From: an uncultured Eisenbergiella sp.
Lineage (GTDB): Bacteria; Bacillota; Clostridia; Lachnospirales; Lachnospiraceae
Assembly: GCA_947630215.1 (NCBI GenBank)
Contig: CANRGX010000017.1
Coordinates: 1 to 44,986, forward strand
Length of the DNA stretch: 44,986 nt
Direction of reading: 5' to 3'
Part shown: one piece after another, positions 7,791 to 16,994 of the stretch
How positions within the stretch are numbered: position 1 is the stretch's first letter
Layout: each line of letters opens with the position of its first letter
Translations under genes and position numbers: made by a program
Notes under the pieces: model-generated
Told to the model about the DNA's origin: nothing
Databases searched by the model: none
What the model saw: only the letters and a program-made list of their open reading frames with translations

Positions 7791-8381
7791 TTATTTGGAA
7801 TACAACTCGACGATAAGCATTTCATTGACCGGAACATCGATCATCTCCCGGGTCGGAAGCTGCTTGATGGTTCCCTTGAAAGCCTCTTTATCGACATCCA
7901 TCCATTCGGGATACATTCTTCCCGCCGTCACTTCAAGGATATCCTTGTATCTCTGCATACTCTTTGCTTTTTCCTTTACCTCGATCACATCTCCTGCTTT
8001 GACCTGGTAGGAAGGAATGTTCACGGTTTTGCCGTTGACCAGAATATGCTTGTGGCCGACCACCTGTCTGGCCTCTCTGCGGGTACGGGCAAACCCCATG
8101 CGGAACACCACGCTGTCCAGTCTGGCCTCCAGCATTCTCATAAGGTTCTCACCGGTCATACCCTTCATCCGATCCGCCTTCTCGTAGTAGTTGCGGAAAG
8201 GCTTCTCCAAAACGCCGTAAATGAATTTGGCCTTCTGCTTCTCTCTCAGCTGCAGACCGTACTCACTTACCTTCTTGCCTGCTTTCACAGCTCTGTTGGA
8301 CTTCTTGTCGTAGCCCAGGTAGCTGGGTTCCAGGCCGAGCGCTCTACATCTCTTTAATACAGGAACTCTGTTTACTGCCAT
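7791..8381 (-). CDS. rpsD: 30S ribosomal protein S4
   Basis: The protein has 196 residues. It begins [19 protein letters not shown] and contains the S4 RNA-binding domain at about residues 90-155 with [15 protein letters not shown] and [17 protein letters not shown]. The N-terminal four-cysteine zinc motif of some S4 proteins is absent; a single Cys is seen near position 12. S4 nucleates small-subunit assembly and in many bacteria represses its own mRNA. Here rpsD lies within the alpha operon behind a 149-base structured spacer. Confidence 0.97.
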   Translation of the reverse strand: MAVNRVPVLKRCRALGLEPSYLGYDKKSNRAVKAGKKVSEYGLQLREKQKAKFIYGVLEKPFRNYYEKADRMKGMTGENLMRMLEARLDSVVFRMGFARTRREARQVVGHKHILVNGKTVNIPSYQVKAGDVIEVKEKAKSMQRYKDILEVTAGRMYPEWMDVDKEAFKGTIKQLPTREMIDVPVNEMLIVELYSK

Positions 8382-8530
8382 TTGTGTTTTCCTCCAGATT
8401 ATTGTTTACAGCATTCAACAGCCGGTTTCTGCAGGATACCTACCGTTCCCGGCTGCCATGTCTTCATCCAACCTCAATCAAACCGACACCCGTCTGGCGG
8501 ATGTCCATTGGGAATCTGCAGCGTCGTGCA
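8382..8530 (-). other. Structured rpsK-rpsD spacer, candidate regulatory leader of rpsD
   Basis: The spacer is 149 bases long with no gene. On the - strand CAGCCGG (8449-8455) can pair with CCGGCTG (8419-8425), enclosing 23 bases that include a TATCCTGCAG segment. It lies about 40 bases upstream of the rpsD start. Whether it binds S4 is an inference only. Confidence 0.4.
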
Positions 8531-8929
8531 TCAGACGCGGCGGCGCTTGGGCGGACGGCATCCGTTGTGCGGAACCGCGGTCACGTCCTTGATGCTCAGC
8601 ACGCTCAAGCCGCACGCGGACAGCGCGCGGATTGCGGCTTCACGACCCGATCCGGGCCCCTTCACAAAAACGTCCACCGTCTTCAATCCGTGGATCAGAG
8701 CCGCTTTCGTGGCTGTTTCCGCAGCCATCTGCGCTGCATACGGAGTAGATTTCCTTGAACCCTTAAATCCCAGACCGCCGGCGGAAGCCCAGCTTAAAGC
8801 ATTGCCTTCAGAATCCGTCAATGTCACAATGGTATTATTGAAGGAAGACTGAATATGTGCCTGTCCGTGTTCAACGTTTTTCTTGACACGCTTTTTGGTC
8901 ACTTTTTTCGTAACTTTTTTGTTTGCCAT
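8531..8929 (-). CDS. rpsK: 30S ribosomal protein S11
   Basis: The protein has 132 residues with a lysine-rich N-terminus ([19 protein letters not shown]). It contains the family motifs [15 protein letters not shown], then [19 protein letters not shown], and ends [13 protein letters not shown]11 lies on the platform of the small subunit near the mRNA exit. It follows rpsM by 29 bases. Confidence 0.98.
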   Translation of the reverse strand: MANKKVTKKVTKKRVKKNVEHGQAHIQSSFNNTIVTLTDSEGNALSWASAGGLGFKGSRKSTPYAAQMAAETATKAALIHGLKTVDVFVKGPGSGREAAIRALSACGLSVLSIKDVTAVPHNGCRPPKRRRV

Positions 8930-8958
8930 TTAAACTAACCTACTTTCCCTTGTTTGAA

Positions 8959-9330
8959 TTATTTTTTCTTGTTTGCAACGGTTCTTCTGGGCCCTTTTCT
9001 GGTTCTGGCGTTGGTCTTCGTATTCTGACCGCGAACCGGAAGTCCCTTACGGTGACGGATCCCTCTGTAGCATCCGATCTCCTGTAACCGCTTGATGTTC
9101 AGAGCGACTTCCCTTCTCAGATCGCCTTCCACCATCATGGTCGCGTCGATGACTTCGCTGATTTTTTTGACCTCGTCGTCGGTCAAATCCCTGCAGCGCG
9201 TGTCAGGATTCACACCTGCCTGCGCCAGGATCTTGTTTGCGCTGGATCTGCCGATGCCGTAAATGTAGGTGAGGCCGATCTCTACGCGCTTTTCTCTCGG
9301 TAAGTCAATACCTGCAATACGAGCTGCCAT
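8959..9330 (-). CDS. rpsM: 30S ribosomal protein S13
   Basis: The protein has 123 residues. It begins [20 protein letters not shown] and contains [14 protein letters not shown], the C-terminal [19 protein letters not shown] and a basic tail. S13 is in the small-subunit head and contacts tRNA and the large subunit. It is preceded by GGAGG but separated from rpmJ by an unusually long spacer (9331-9700). Confidence 0.98.
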   Translation of the reverse strand: MAARIAGIDLPREKRVEIGLTYIYGIGRSSANKILAQAGVNPDTRCRDLTDDEVKKISEVIDATMMVEGDLRREVALNIKRLQEIGCYRGIRHRKGLPVRGQNTKTNARTRKGPRRTVANKKK

Positions 9331-9700
9331 TTACATTTCCTCCGTTCTGTGCGTTTTTGGCTTTACGCACAATGAGCACAGGAACATATCATACCTGTGC
9401 GTTTTTAAAACAGTTACTAATTGACTGGGGTACCATGTACCCAACCGGTATACCGGTCTTTCCGATACTCTCATGGTTGCCCATGCGGATACAATGTGCT
9501 TTACACACCGTAGGTGCTCCCTCGCACAGCTGCATCCGGCCTCCGGGAACGGAAGCCTTTCTTCGGTATCAAAAAGTAATCTCCCGTAGCAGGAAATCCT
9601 TACACTACGTTCAATTATTTTCAGGCGGATTCCGGTAAGAACCCGCCGCCAGTCGTCTCGTTTCTGACCGGTGGTTTCTTCCTATTATATATAGAAGAAA
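9331..9700 (-). promoter_or_regulatory. Long structured rpmJ-rpsM spacer, candidate alpha-operon control element
   Basis: No gene is seen in these 370 bases. Inverted repeats include GCACAGG/CCTGTGC (9376-9400), GGGTAC/GTACCC (9428-9442) and the 14-base palindrome ACCGGTATACCGGT (9444-9457). The 12-base direct repeat CTGTGCGTTTTT occurs at 9347-9358 and 9395-9406. TTTCTTC/GAAGAAA flank an AT-rich stretch right behind the rpmJ stop. rpmJ and rpsM are usually nearly adjacent. No consensus promoter is visible inside, so this is probably transcribed RNA. Confidence 0.5.
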
Positions 9701-9814
9701 TCAGCCCTGTCTCTGTTTGTGCTTCGGATTCTCACAGATGATCCGAATGGAACCCTTTCTTTTAATGACTTTGCACTTTTCGCAAATCGGCTTTACGGAT
9801 GCTCTTACTTTCAT
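9701..9814 (-). CDS. rpmJ: 50S ribosomal protein L36
   Basis: A 37-codon gene starting [19 protein letters not shown] and ending NPKHKQRQG. The zinc ribbon C11-x2-C14-x12-C27-x4-H32 is complete, so it is the zinc-binding form. The start at 9814 is preceded by GGAGG in GGAGGTAAGAAGAAG. It is the first gene after the promoter at 9850-9878. Confidence 0.97.
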   Translation of the reverse strand: MKVRASVKPICEKCKVIKRKGSIRIICENPKHKQRQG

Positions 9815-9849
9815 CTTCTTCTTACCTCCTTCCAAAAAGACCGATTCCA

Positions 9850-9878
9850 ATTATATCATGTGTCCCTCAACATTGCAA
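9850..9878 (-). promoter_or_regulatory. rpmJ: Promoter of the rpmJ-rpsM-rpsK-rpsD-rpoA-rplQ operon
   Basis: On the - strand TTGCAA (9873-9878) and TATAAT (9850-9855) are 17 bases apart, and the expected start is about 30 bases before rpmJ. A perfect 12-base palindrome ATTTTGCAAAAT (9884-9895) abuts the -35 box. The signal separates the alpha operon from infA. Confidence 0.75.
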
Positions 9879-9933
9879 CCATTATTTTGCAAAATGCCGC
9901 TTTTCATGAAAGCAGGGATCCGGGAAACTTCGC

Positions 9934-10152
9934 TTATTTATCCCGCCAGATGATGCGGCCCTTGGTCAGGTCATAGGGGGAAAGTTCCAGTGTCACTTTG
10001 TCGCCGGGCAGGATACGAATGAAGTTCTGCCTCAGCTTTCCGCTGATGTGTGCCAGCACTCTGTGCCCGTTTTCCAGTTCCACCTGGAACATGGTGTTGG
10101 GCAGCTTCTCCACTACGGTGCCTTCAATTTCGATTACATCGGCTTTTGACAT
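9934..10152 (-). CDS. infA: Translation initiation factor IF-1
   Basis: The protein has 72 residues and is a single OB-fold: [54 protein letters not shown]-1 binds the ribosomal A site during initiation. It follows the KOW-domain gene by 12 bases and precedes the alpha-operon promoter. Confidence 0.98.
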   Translation of the reverse strand: MSKADVIEIEGTVVEKLPNTMFQVELENGHRVLAHISGKLRQNFIRILPGDKVTLELSPYDLTKGRIIWRDK

Positions 10153-10164
10153 AAAATACCTCCG

Positions 10165-10428
10165 TCATTCCTTCCTCTCATTATAGAGTTTGAGATACCT
10201 CTTGATTTTTGTATCGGCGTCTGCCGGATTCTGAACGATTTCTTCCATTTGTGCCGCAGACAGCCCCTGCTTTACCGGCTGAATGTGCTTTCTGTTCTTT
10301 CGTTTGGGGGCCGCGTACTTTTTAGATACCCCGTCCGCCAGATATATGCTGTCGCCGTCCTCTTTCACGACCAGGTATACGGTGCCTCTGTCGTGTCCCG
10401 CGCGGGAGACGGCCAGTTCTCCAACCAT
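10165..10428 (-). CDS. KOW domain-containing RNA-binding protein
   Basis: About 87 residues. The N-terminal KOW/SH3-like segment is VGELAVSRAGHDRGTVYLVV, followed by ADGVSKKYAAPKRKNRKHIQPV. It resembles the small L14e-like KOW proteins placed between map and infA in many Clostridia; they are thought to bind ribosomal RNA, but no precise function is known to me. I prefer the ATG at 10428 because GGAGG lies five bases upstream; an ATG at 10443 overlapping the map stop (ATGA) is the alternative. Confidence 0.85.
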   Translation of the reverse strand: MVGELAVSRAGHDRGTVYLVVKEDGDSIYLADGVSKKYAAPKRKNRKHIQPVKQGLSAAQMEEIVQNPADADTKIKRYLKLYNERKE

Positions 10429-10439
10429 CGCTTCCTCCA

Positions 10440-11192
10440 TCATATCAGGGTAAGAATCTCCGGTTCCCCGTCCGTCACCAGAATTGTATTCTCATAGTGG
10501 GCCGACAGGGAGCGATCCCGGCTCACCGTGGTCCAGCCGTCCGCCAGAAACTCCACTTCCCAGCCGCCGGCGTTGATCATCGGTTCCACGGCCAGCGTCA
10601 TTCCGGCCTGGAGTCTGACGCCCTTTTTGCGCTGTCTGAAATTGGGGATCTGCGGATCCTCATGCAGCGAAGTCCCGATCCCGTGTCCTACCAGATCCCG
10701 TACAATTCCGTATCCGAATCCGCTCACATAGCTGTCAATGGCGGCGGAAATATCGTACAGGTGCATGCCTTCCCGGGCCATTTTGATCCCCTCAAAAAAG
10801 CTTTGGCGGGTCACGTCGATGAGCTTTTGCGCTTCCGGGCTGATTTTCCCCACCGCGTGCGTCCGGGCGGCATCGGAATGGTAGCCTTTGTAGATCAGGC
10901 CCGCGTCCAGGCTGACGATATCCCCCTCTTTCAGGATCCGGTTCTTTTTGGGGATCCCGTGCACCACTTCCTCATTGACGGAAACGCAGATGGAAGCGGG
11001 ATATCCGTTATAGTGCAGGAAGTTGGGCACACAGCCCAAATCCCGGATCAGCTTTTCCCCCAGCGCGTCCACCTCCCAGGTGGACATCCCCGGGCGGATG
11101 GCCTTGCCCAGTTCCTCGTGCACATGGGCCAGAAGTCTGCCCGCTTCCCGCATCAGCCCGATCTCTCTTTCGGATTTAATCGAAACAGACAT
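10440..11192 (-). CDS. map: Methionine aminopeptidase, type I
   Basis: The protein has 250 residues and removes the initiator methionine from new proteins. Metal ligands are visible: the Asp in GDIVSLDAGLIY, the Asp in GYHSDAARTHAVG, the His in GHGIGTSLHEDP, the Glu in VEPMINAGG, and the catalytic His in NEEVVHGIPK. No N-terminal zinc-finger extension is present. The start is preceded by GGAGGGTAAGC. It lies between adk and the KOW-domain gene as in many Firmicutes spc operons. Confidence 0.97.
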   Translation of the reverse strand: MSVSIKSEREIGLMREAGRLLAHVHEELGKAIRPGMSTWEVDALGEKLIRDLGCVPNFLHYNGYPASICVSVNEEVVHGIPKKNRILKEGDIVSLDAGLIYKGYHSDAARTHAVGKISPEAQKLIDVTRQSFFEGIKMAREGMHLYDISAAIDSYVSGFGYGIVRDLVGHGIGTSLHEDPQIPNFRQRKKGVRLQAGMTLAVEPMINAGGWEVEFLADGWTTVSRDRSLSAHYENTILVTDGEPEILTLI

Positions 11193-11230
11193 GCTTACCC
11201 TCCACCTTCCACAGGGATAAAAACAACCGG

Positions 11231-11872
11231 TCAGCCCAGGATCTTACAGATCGCCTCAAACACGTCCTCCACGGCCTGCGTTCCGTCCACGGTTCTCAGC
11301 ACACCCTTCCGGGCGTAAAAGTCGATCAGCGGCTGCGTCTGTTCATGATAGACATGAAGGCGGTTCTGGACGGTCTCCGGCTTATCGTCGTCGCGCAGTA
11401 CCAGTTCGCTTCCGCAGGTATCGCAGATCCCCTCTTTTTTGGGCGGGGCGTACGCCACATGATAGGTGGCGCCGCAGGAAAGGCAGGCGCGTCTGCCGGA
11501 CATCCTCCGGACGATGTTCTCATCCGGTACGTCCACATCGATGGCATAGTCGATCTGATCCCCGAGCTTCTCAAGCGCTTCGTCCAGCACGTTGGCCTGC
11601 GGGATTGTCCGGGGGAAACCGTCCAGCACATATCCGTTTTTGCAGTCCTCCCGAGATACGCGATCCAGCAGAAGGCGGACGGTCAGTTCGTCGGGAACCA
11701 ACAGCCCCTGATCCATATATTTTTTGGCTTCCTTCCCCAACTCCGTTCCGTTTTTGATGTTCGCGCGGAAAATATCCCCGGTGGAAATATGCGGCAGCCC
11801 GTATTTGCCGGCGATTTGCTTCGCCTGGGTGCCTTTGCCGGCGCCGGGCGCGCCCAACATTACGATTTTCAT
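11231..11872 (-). CDS. adk: Adenylate kinase
   Basis: The protein has 213 residues and interconverts ATP + AMP and 2 ADP. It has the P-loop [13 protein letters not shown] at residues 7-19, the AMP-binding region [12 protein letters not shown], and the motif [10 protein letters not shown]. The lid is the long zinc-binding form with four cysteines (CLSCGATYH, then [10 protein letters not shown]), usual in Gram-positive bacteria. The ATG at 11872 gives the family N-terminus MKIVMLG; the upstream frame is not used. Confidence 0.97.
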   Translation of the reverse strand: MKIVMLGAPGAGKGTQAKQIAGKYGLPHISTGDIFRANIKNGTELGKEAKKYMDQGLLVPDELTVRLLLDRVSREDCKNGYVLDGFPRTIPQANVLDEALEKLGDQIDYAIDVDVPDENIVRRMSGRRACLSCGATYHVAYAPPKKEGICDTCGSELVLRDDDKPETVQNRLHVYHEQTQPLIDFYARKGVLRTVDGTQAVEDVFEAICKILG

Positions 11873-11939
11873 AAAGATTCTCCCGTCAAGAAAAGGGCAG
11901 GGACAGAAACGCGCACCGTCCTGCCCCACCCAAAATCAC

Positions 11940-13253
11940 TCAGTCATTCAAAAAGCCCTTATAGTTCCGAACAAGCATCTGGGACTCAATCTGCTTTATC
12001 GTCTCCAGCAGTACGCTGACGATAATGATCAGGCTTGTTCCGCCGAACGACACGCTGGCGCCGAACACGCCGCTGAAGAAGTACGGCAGCACGCACACGA
12101 TGGTCAGGCCGCAGGCCCCGATGAAAATCAGATAGTTCAGAATTTTGCTCAGATAATCGCTGGTAGGCCGTCCGGGCCGGATGCCCGGGATAAAGCCGCC
12201 CTGCTTTTTCATGTTATTGGCAACTTCCAGCGGGTTGAAGGTAATGGAGGTGTAGAAATAGGCGAAGAAGATCACCAGCACAATATACACCACCAGTCCG
12301 ATGGAATAGACCAGTTCGCCCGGTCTGCACCAATAGCTGGAATTTAACCCTCTCAGTACGTGCGCCCAGAAACCGGTTCCGTTATACCCTGCCAGCTGGC
12401 AGATCACCACCGGGAACTGCATGATGGACTGCGCGAAAATAATCGGGATAACGCCCGCCGTATTCACCTTCAGCGGAATGAAAGAGGACTGTCCGCCCAC
12501 CATTCTGCGCCCCTGAACCTTTTTGGCATACTGCACCGGGATCTTGCGTGTGGCATCGTTGAGGATGATGACAAGAATCACCATCGCGACGATGATCGCC
12601 AGAATCACCACAGCGGCCAGAGCGCCTACCGCAACCGCCTTGCCCTTTACGAACTGTTCATAGAGTCCGGCAAAGTCGTTGGGCAGTCTGGAAATGATGT
12701 TGATGACCAGAACGATGGAAATACCGTTTCCGACGCCGTTTTCGGTAATGCGCTCCCCGATCCACATCAGGAAGGCGCTGCCCGCGGTCAGCGCGAAAAT
12801 AACGGTGACTACGTTCAGGAAATTGAAGGTCTCCATCAGGCCCTGCCGGCCGAAGCCGATGGCCATGGCCGTGGATTCAATCAGGGAGAGCGCCACCGTC
12901 ACATATCTGGTGATGGAAGCGATCTTTTTGCGTCCTTCCTCTCCGTCCTTATACATTTCCTCCAGCTTCGGAATCGCAATCGTCAGAAGCTGCATGATAA
13001 TGGAAGATGTGATATAAGGGGTGATATTCAGGGCGAACACGGACATATTCTCAAAGGAACCGCCGGTAAACGCGTTGAAAAAGCTGAACGAATCCCCCAC
13101 CTGCGCCGCAAACCAGTCCGCAAAGAAGTGCCGGTTCACACCGGGCACCGGAAGCTGGCAGCCGACTCTTATCACAACCATCATCAAAAACGTGAAGATC
13201 AATTTTTTACGGATATCCTTGATCTTAAACGCATTTTTCAGGGTAGTAAGCAT
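11940..13253 (-). CDS. secY: Protein translocase subunit SecY
   Basis: The protein has 437 residues and forms the channel of the Sec translocon, with ten predicted membrane helices. Recognisable features are the N-terminal LKNAFKIKDIRKKLIFTFLM, the first helix and plug region PVPGVNRHFF, GNGISIVLVINI, VVQ-like VQYAKKVQGRRMVGGQSSFIPLKVN in two parts, and the C-terminal loop PGRPTSDYLSKILN. It starts on the base after the rplO stop codon, with its GAGGTGA ribosome site inside rplO, so translation is probably coupled. Confidence 0.98.
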   Translation of the reverse strand: MLTTLKNAFKIKDIRKKLIFTFLMMVVIRVGCQLPVPGVNRHFFADWFAAQVGDSFSFFNAFTGGSFENMSVFALNITPYITSSIIMQLLTIAIPKLEEMYKDGEEGRKKIASITRYVTVALSLIESTAMAIGFGRQGLMETFNFLNVVTVIFALTAGSAFLMWIGERITENGVGNGISIVLVINIISRLPNDFAGLYEQFVKGKAVAVGALAAVVILAIIVAMVILVIILNDATRKIPVQYAKKVQGRRMVGGQSSFIPLKVNTAGVIPIIFAQSIMQFPVVICQLAGYNGTGFWAHVLRGLNSSYWCRPGELVYSIGLVVYIVLVIFFAYFYTSITFNPLEVANNMKKQGGFIPGIRPGRPTSDYLSKILNYLIFIGACGLTIVCVLPYFFSGVFGASVSFGGTSLIIIVSVLLETIKQIESQMLVRNYKGFLND

Positions 13254-13694
13254 TTACATCACCTCAGCCGTTCCACCAAGCGCCTCGATTTTTTCTTTTG
13301 CGGATGCACTGAATGCATTGGCTTTCACATCGAGTTTCTTGGTAAAATTACCTTTTGCAAGGATTTTCACGCCGTCTCTGGGATTTTTCACAATCCCTTT
13401 TTCGATCAGGCTTTCAACAGTCACTGTTTCACCGTTGTCGAATACCTCAAGCGCACTCAGATTGATCGCCACAATTTCCTTGGAGTTCCTGTTGGTGAAC
13501 CCTCTTTTGGGAATCCTTCTGTATAAAGGCATCTGGCCGCCTTCAAAGCCGGGCCTGGGCGCGCCGGAACGCGCTTTCTGTCCCTTATGGCCTTTGCCGG
13601 CCGTCTTGCCGTTGCCGGAGCCGTGTCCGCGGCCCCTTCTAAAGTTATCGCTGTGCTTGGAGCCAGCCGCCGGGTGTAAATTGGATAATTCCAT
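13254..13694 (-). CDS. rplO: 50S ribosomal protein L15
   Basis: The protein has 146 residues. It starts [23 protein letters not shown], followed by the glycine- and lysine-rich [16 protein letters not shown] that threads into 23S rRNA, then [18 protein letters not shown]. The C-terminal globular part ends GGTAEVM. It lies between rpmD and secY in the standard spc order. Confidence 0.98.
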   Translation of the reverse strand: MELSNLHPAAGSKHSDNFRRGRGHGSGNGKTAGKGHKGQKARSGAPRPGFEGGQMPLYRRIPKRGFTNRNSKEIVAINLSALEVFDNGETVTVESLIEKGIVKNPRDGVKILAKGNFTKKLDVKANAFSASAKEKIEALGGTAEVM

Positions 13695-13713
13695 TTCCCG
13701 ATACCTCCTTCCT

Positions 13714-13899
13714 TTATGCTTCTTCCACCTTCAGCATATATCCAACCTGCTGGATCATACCTCTGGTAGAAGCGTTATCGGGCATGATAACTGTCTTGTG
13801 CATTTTGGTCAGGCCCATGGCGGTGACGGTCGCTCTGTGCTTGGGCACGGCGCCGATGGGGGACTTCACCAAAGTAATTTTCAAATTCTTCTCTGCCAT
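13714..13899 (-). CDS. rpmD: 50S ribosomal protein L30
   Basis: The protein has 61 residues, the normal size. Motifs: [40 protein letters not shown], and the end [10 protein letters not shown]. It is 13 bases downstream of rpsE and 19 bases upstream of rplO. Confidence 0.97.
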   Translation of the reverse strand: MAEKNLKITLVKSPIGAVPKHRATVTAMGLTKMHKTVIMPDNASTRGMIQQVGYMLKVEEA

Positions 13900-13912
13900 T
13901 TCCCTTTCCTCC

Positions 13913-14422
13913 TCAAGCTATGATCTCCGCCACGGACTTGCCGCGCTTCGCGGCGACCTCCTCGGGCGTCATGATCTGGCTCAGGCCCTTGATCGTCGCC
14001 ATCACGACGTTCTGCTTATTCGTGGAGCCAAGCGCCTTGGTACGAATGTTCTTGATGCCGGCCAGCTCGCAGACGCTGCGGGCGGGGCCTCCGGCGATAA
14101 CACCGGTACCTTCGGGGGCTTTCTTGAGCAGTACGGTCGAAGAACCGAATTTCCCCTCGAAATCATGTGTGATGGAATTGTTTTCATCCAGCGCAACGGT
14201 TACGAGATGCTTGCTGGCATCCTCCTTGCCCTTGCGGATTGCTTCCGGAATTTCCGTAGATTTGCCAAGACCGACGCCAACGTGGCCGTTGCCGTCGCCG
14301 ACTACCACTAAAGCTGTGAAGCGCATATTGCGGCCGCCCTTTACAACCTTGGTAACACGCTTGATGGAAACTACTTTTTCTGTTAATTCCAGATTCGTCG
14401 TATCAATCATTGTTCGTCTCAT
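13913..14422 (-). CDS. rpsE: 30S ribosomal protein S5
   Basis: The protein has 169 residues. It has the N-terminal double-stranded RNA-binding region [19 protein letters not shown] and the signature [20 protein letters not shown], then [22 protein letters not shown]5 helps decoding fidelity and mRNA unwinding at the entry channel. The ATG at 14422 has GGGAG at ten bases; a second in-frame ATG lies four codons on. Confidence 0.98.
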   Translation of the reverse strand: MRRTMIDTTNLELTEKVVSIKRVTKVVKGGRNMRFTALVVVGDGNGHVGVGLGKSTEIPEAIRKGKEDASKHLVTVALDENNSITHDFEGKFGSSTVLLKKAPEGTGVIAGGPARSVCELAGIKNIRTKALGSTNKQNVVMATIKGLSQIMTPEEVAAKRGKSVAEIIA

Positions 14423-14440
14423 CCGTTGTGTTCTCCCTTC

Positions 14441-14809
14441 CTAGAATGTCAGGCCAGCTTCCCTTGCTGCCTCAGCCAAAGCTGCAACCTTGCCCTGGTA
14501 GATGAATCCGCAGCGGTCAAAGACCACTTCCGTGATTCCCTTCTCCAGCGCGCGTTTTGCGATAACAGTCCCGATATATGCTGCCGCATTGACATCATTG
14601 GTCTTTTCCAGCTGCGCTTTCACATCCTTTTCCAGCGTGGAAGCCGCTACCAGCGTGTTGCCGACCGTGTCGTCGATAATTTGAGCATACATATGATTAT
14701 TGCTTCTGAATACGGCCAGACGCGGTCTTTCAGGGGTGCCCGCAAAACGGTTACGCATTCTTCTGTGCTTTTTTTCGCGAATGAGTTTTCTTGATTCCTT
14801 ACTAACCAT
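14441..14809 (-). CDS. rplR: 50S ribosomal protein L18
   Basis: The protein has 122 residues. Motifs: [35 protein letters not shown], and the C-terminal [22 protein letters not shown]18 binds 5S rRNA together with L5. The ATG at 14809 is chosen since GGAGAG lies seven bases upstream; a GTG two codons earlier is open but badly placed. Confidence 0.98.
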   Translation of the reverse strand: MVSKESRKLIREKKHRRMRNRFAGTPERPRLAVFRSNNHMYAQIIDDTVGNTLVAASTLEKDVKAQLEKTNDVNAAAYIGTVIAKRALEKGITEVVFDRCGFIYQGKVAALAEAAREAGLTF

Positions 14810-14829
14810 TTTCACACTCTCCTTATCTG

Positions 14830-15372
14830 TTATTTCTTACCGGTCTTACCAACTTTACGCCTGATCGTCTCATCAGCATACTTGATACCCTTGCCCTTAT
14901 AAGGTTCCGGTCTTCTCTTATCTCTGATGTCCGCCGCGAATTGGCCGACCTTCTCTTTGTCGATGCCTTTTACGATGATAATGTTCTGTCCGTCCAGCAC
15001 CGTCTCGATGCCCTCGGGATCCTCCATCTCCACCGGGTGGGAATAACCTAAGGATAATGTCAGCTTCTTGCCCGCCTTGGCCGCCCTGTAACCGACGCCG
15101 TTGATCTCCAGCTTCTTCTCATAGCCTTCGGTGACGCCCACAACCATGTTGTGAATCAGCGTCCTGGTCAGCCCGTGCAGGGATTTCATTTTCTTTAAGT
15201 CGTTGGGTCTTGAAACGACCACATGGCCCGCTTCCACTTTGATTTCCATCTCCTGGGGAAGCACTCTTTCCAGCGTTCCCTTGGGGCCCTTCACCGTCAC
15301 TTTATTATTTTCTGCGACATCTACAGTTACGCCTGCAGGGATCGCGATTGGCATTCTTCCTATCCGTGACAT
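14830..15372 (-). CDS. rplF: 50S ribosomal protein L6
   Basis: The protein has 180 residues: [19 protein letters not shown], the central [20 protein letters not shown], and the C-terminal signature [21 protein letters not shown]6 lies near the factor-binding site. It is separated from rpsH by a 112-base spacer with a perfect hairpin. Confidence 0.98.
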   Translation of the reverse strand: MSRIGRMPIAIPAGVTVDVAENNKVTVKGPKGTLERVLPQEMEIKVEAGHVVVSRPNDLKKMKSLHGLTRTLIHNMVVGVTEGYEKKLEINGVGYRAAKAGKKLTLSLGYSHPVEMEDPEGIETVLDGQNIIIVKGIDKEKVGQFAADIRDKRRPEPYKGKGIKYADETIRRKVGKTGKK

Positions 15373-15484
15373 GCCCGTACCTCCATTAGCTCATAAATTG
15401 TTTTCTGCTGCGCCGGAAGAATGGGGAGCCATTCTTCCAGACAAAATATGGTTTTCTGCGCCGCTGCCGGCGCCCAAAAACGGA
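15373..15484 (-). other. rpsH-rplF spacer with perfect ten-base-pair hairpin
   Basis: GGAAGAATGG and CCATTCTTCC (15415-15438) form a ten-base-pair stem with a four-base loop; on the - strand the loop is CTCC. There is no T-run, so it is not a normal terminator. A related element, GCGCAGAAAAC and GCGCAGCAGAAAAC, flanks the hairpin on both sides. Spc-operon spacers of other bacteria are usually much shorter here. Confidence 0.6.
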
Positions 15485-15886
15485 TTACCAGACGTAAGCC
15501 AGCACTTCTCCGCCGACCTGCAGTTCTCTCGCCTTCTTATCCGTCACAACGCCCTGGTTGGTGGAAATGATCGCCACGCCCAGGCCGCCCAGCACTCTGG
15601 GAAGTTCTTCCTTGCCGGCATACACGCGCAGGCCGGGCTTGGAAATTCTCTTGATGCCGGAGATGACCTTCTCGTTCTTACTCTCCCCATACTTTAAGGT
15701 GATGTGGATCGTCTTGAAGGATCCCTCATCCAGCACGTCATATTTTCTGATGTAGCCCTCATCCAGCAGGATCTGCGCAATAGCCAGTTTCATTTTAGAT
15801 GCAGGGATATCTACCGTATCGTGTTTTGCAGTATTTGCGTTACGGATTCTTGTAAGCATATCTGCAATAGGATCGCTCATTGTCAT
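15485..15886 (-). CDS. rpsH: 30S ribosomal protein S8
   Basis: The protein has 133 residues: [18 protein letters not shown], then [17 protein letters not shown], and the C-terminal [23 protein letters not shown]8 binds 16S rRNA helix 21 and in E. coli represses the spc operon. GGAGGGTG precedes the start. It follows rpsN by 18 bases. Confidence 0.98.
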   Translation of the reverse strand: MTMSDPIADMLTRIRNANTAKHDTVDIPASKMKLAIAQILLDEGYIRKYDVLDEGSFKTIHITLKYGESKNEKVISGIKRISKPGLRVYAGKEELPRVLGGLGVAIISTNQGVVTDKKARELQVGGEVLAYVW

Positions 15887-15904
15887 TGTGATTCACCCTC
15901 CTTC

Positions 15905-16090
15905 TTACCAACTAGCCTTTTTCACGCCGGGGATCTGCCCCTTGTACGCCAGCTCACGGAAGCAGATTCTGCAGATTCCGTATTTTCTCAAAACCGAATG
16001 GGGACGGCCACAAATCCTGCAGCGGGTATATTCCCTCGAAGAAAACTTCGGGTTGCGCTGCTGTTTAATCTTCATCGCTGTTTTCGCCAT
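15905..16090 (-). CDS. rpsN: 30S ribosomal protein S14, zinc-binding type
   Basis: The protein has 61 residues, the short S14 type. Two C-x2-C pairs ([11 protein letters not shown] and [11 protein letters not shown]) form the zinc site, and the end is IPGVKKASW. The short zinc form is the standard copy of the spc operon in Gram-positive bacteria. Confidence 0.97.
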   Translation of the reverse strand: MAKTAMKIKQQRNPKFSSREYTRCRICGRPHSVLRKYGICRICFRELAYKGQIPGVKKASW

Positions 16091-16109
16091 GAATCCATTT
16101 ACCTCCTTC

Positions 16110-16649
16110 TCACTTTGCGAACGGCATACCGAACAGTCTCAGCAATTCGCGCGCCTCTTCGTCCGTCTTTGCCGTGGTGACAACGATCACGTCCATTCCT
16201 CTGACCTTTTCCACCTTGTCGTACTCGATTTCAGGGAAAATGAGCTGTTCCTTGATTCCCAGGGAGTAATTTCCCCTGCCGTCAAAGGAATCCGCGCTCA
16301 CACCCCTGAAGTCACGCACACGGGGAAGGGCCAGGTTGATGAGACGATCCAGAAAATCGTACATTTTCTCGCCGCGCAGGGTGGTTTTGCACCCAATCGG
16401 CATGCCCTCACGGATTTTGAAGTTTGCAATGGATTTCTTGGCCTTGGTAATGATGGCTTTCTGTCCTGCGATAATCTCCAGATCCTTCATGGCCGCGTCC
16501 AGGATCTTGGCATTTTCCTTCGCCTCGCCGACGCCCATATTGATGACGATCTTGTCGAGCTTCGGGACTTCCATCACGTTCTTGTAGCCGAACTTTTTGA
16601 CCATAGCGGCTACGATCTCGTCATTATAAATACTTTTCAGTCTGCTCAC
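16110..16649 (-). CDS. rplE: 50S ribosomal protein L5
   Basis: The protein has 179 residues from a GTG at 16649, preceded by GGAGG in AAGGAGGCAAATAGC. This start gives the family N-terminus [15 protein letters not shown]; the longer open frame runs back into rplX. Motifs: [26 protein letters not shown]-like [20 protein letters not shown], and [18 protein letters not shown]5 binds 5S rRNA and contacts P-site tRNA. Confidence 0.98.
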   Translation of the reverse strand: MSRLKSIYNDEIVAAMVKKFGYKNVMEVPKLDKIVINMGVGEAKENAKILDAAMKDLEIIAGQKAIITKAKKSIANFKIREGMPIGCKTTLRGEKMYDFLDRLINLALPRVRDFRGVSADSFDGRGNYSLGIKEQLIFPEIEYDKVEKVRGMDVIVVTTAKTDEEARELLRLFGMPFAK

Positions 16650-16671
16650 GCTATTTGCCTCCTTCCCGGAA

Positions 16672-16983
16672 TCAGTCGATGACATCGCCGGTCGATTTTG
16701 CGAAACGTACTTTTTTGCCGTTCTCCATTTTGAAGCCAATGCGGGTTGCCTTTCCTTTGTGAACGTACATTACGTTAGACAAGTCAAGAGGGGCTTCCTT
16801 CTGAATGATCCCGCCGTCCTGGTTGGCAGCCGAAGGCTTGGTATGCTTGACAACCATGTTGACCTTCTCAACGATGACCTTGCCTTTCTTTTTATCGACG
16901 GCAATCACCTTTCCCTCTTTGTCCTTATCTTTGCCGGCAATGACCTTTACGGTATCGCCCTTTTTGATTTTCATGGTAGACAT
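16672..16983 (-). CDS. rplX: 50S ribosomal protein L24
   Basis: The protein has 103 residues with a KOW motif at the N-terminus: [20 protein letters not shown]. Later [20 protein letters not shown] and a C-terminus with [16 protein letters not shown] are typical. L24 starts large-subunit assembly. AGGAGG lies seven bases before the first ATG. Confidence 0.98.
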   Translation of the reverse strand: MSTMKIKKGDTVKVIAGKDKDKEGKVIAVDKKKGKVIVEKVNMVVKHTKPSAANQDGGIIQKEAPLDLSNVMYVHKGKATRIGFKMENGKKVRFAKSTGDVID

Positions 16984-16994
16984 GCAGGCACCTC

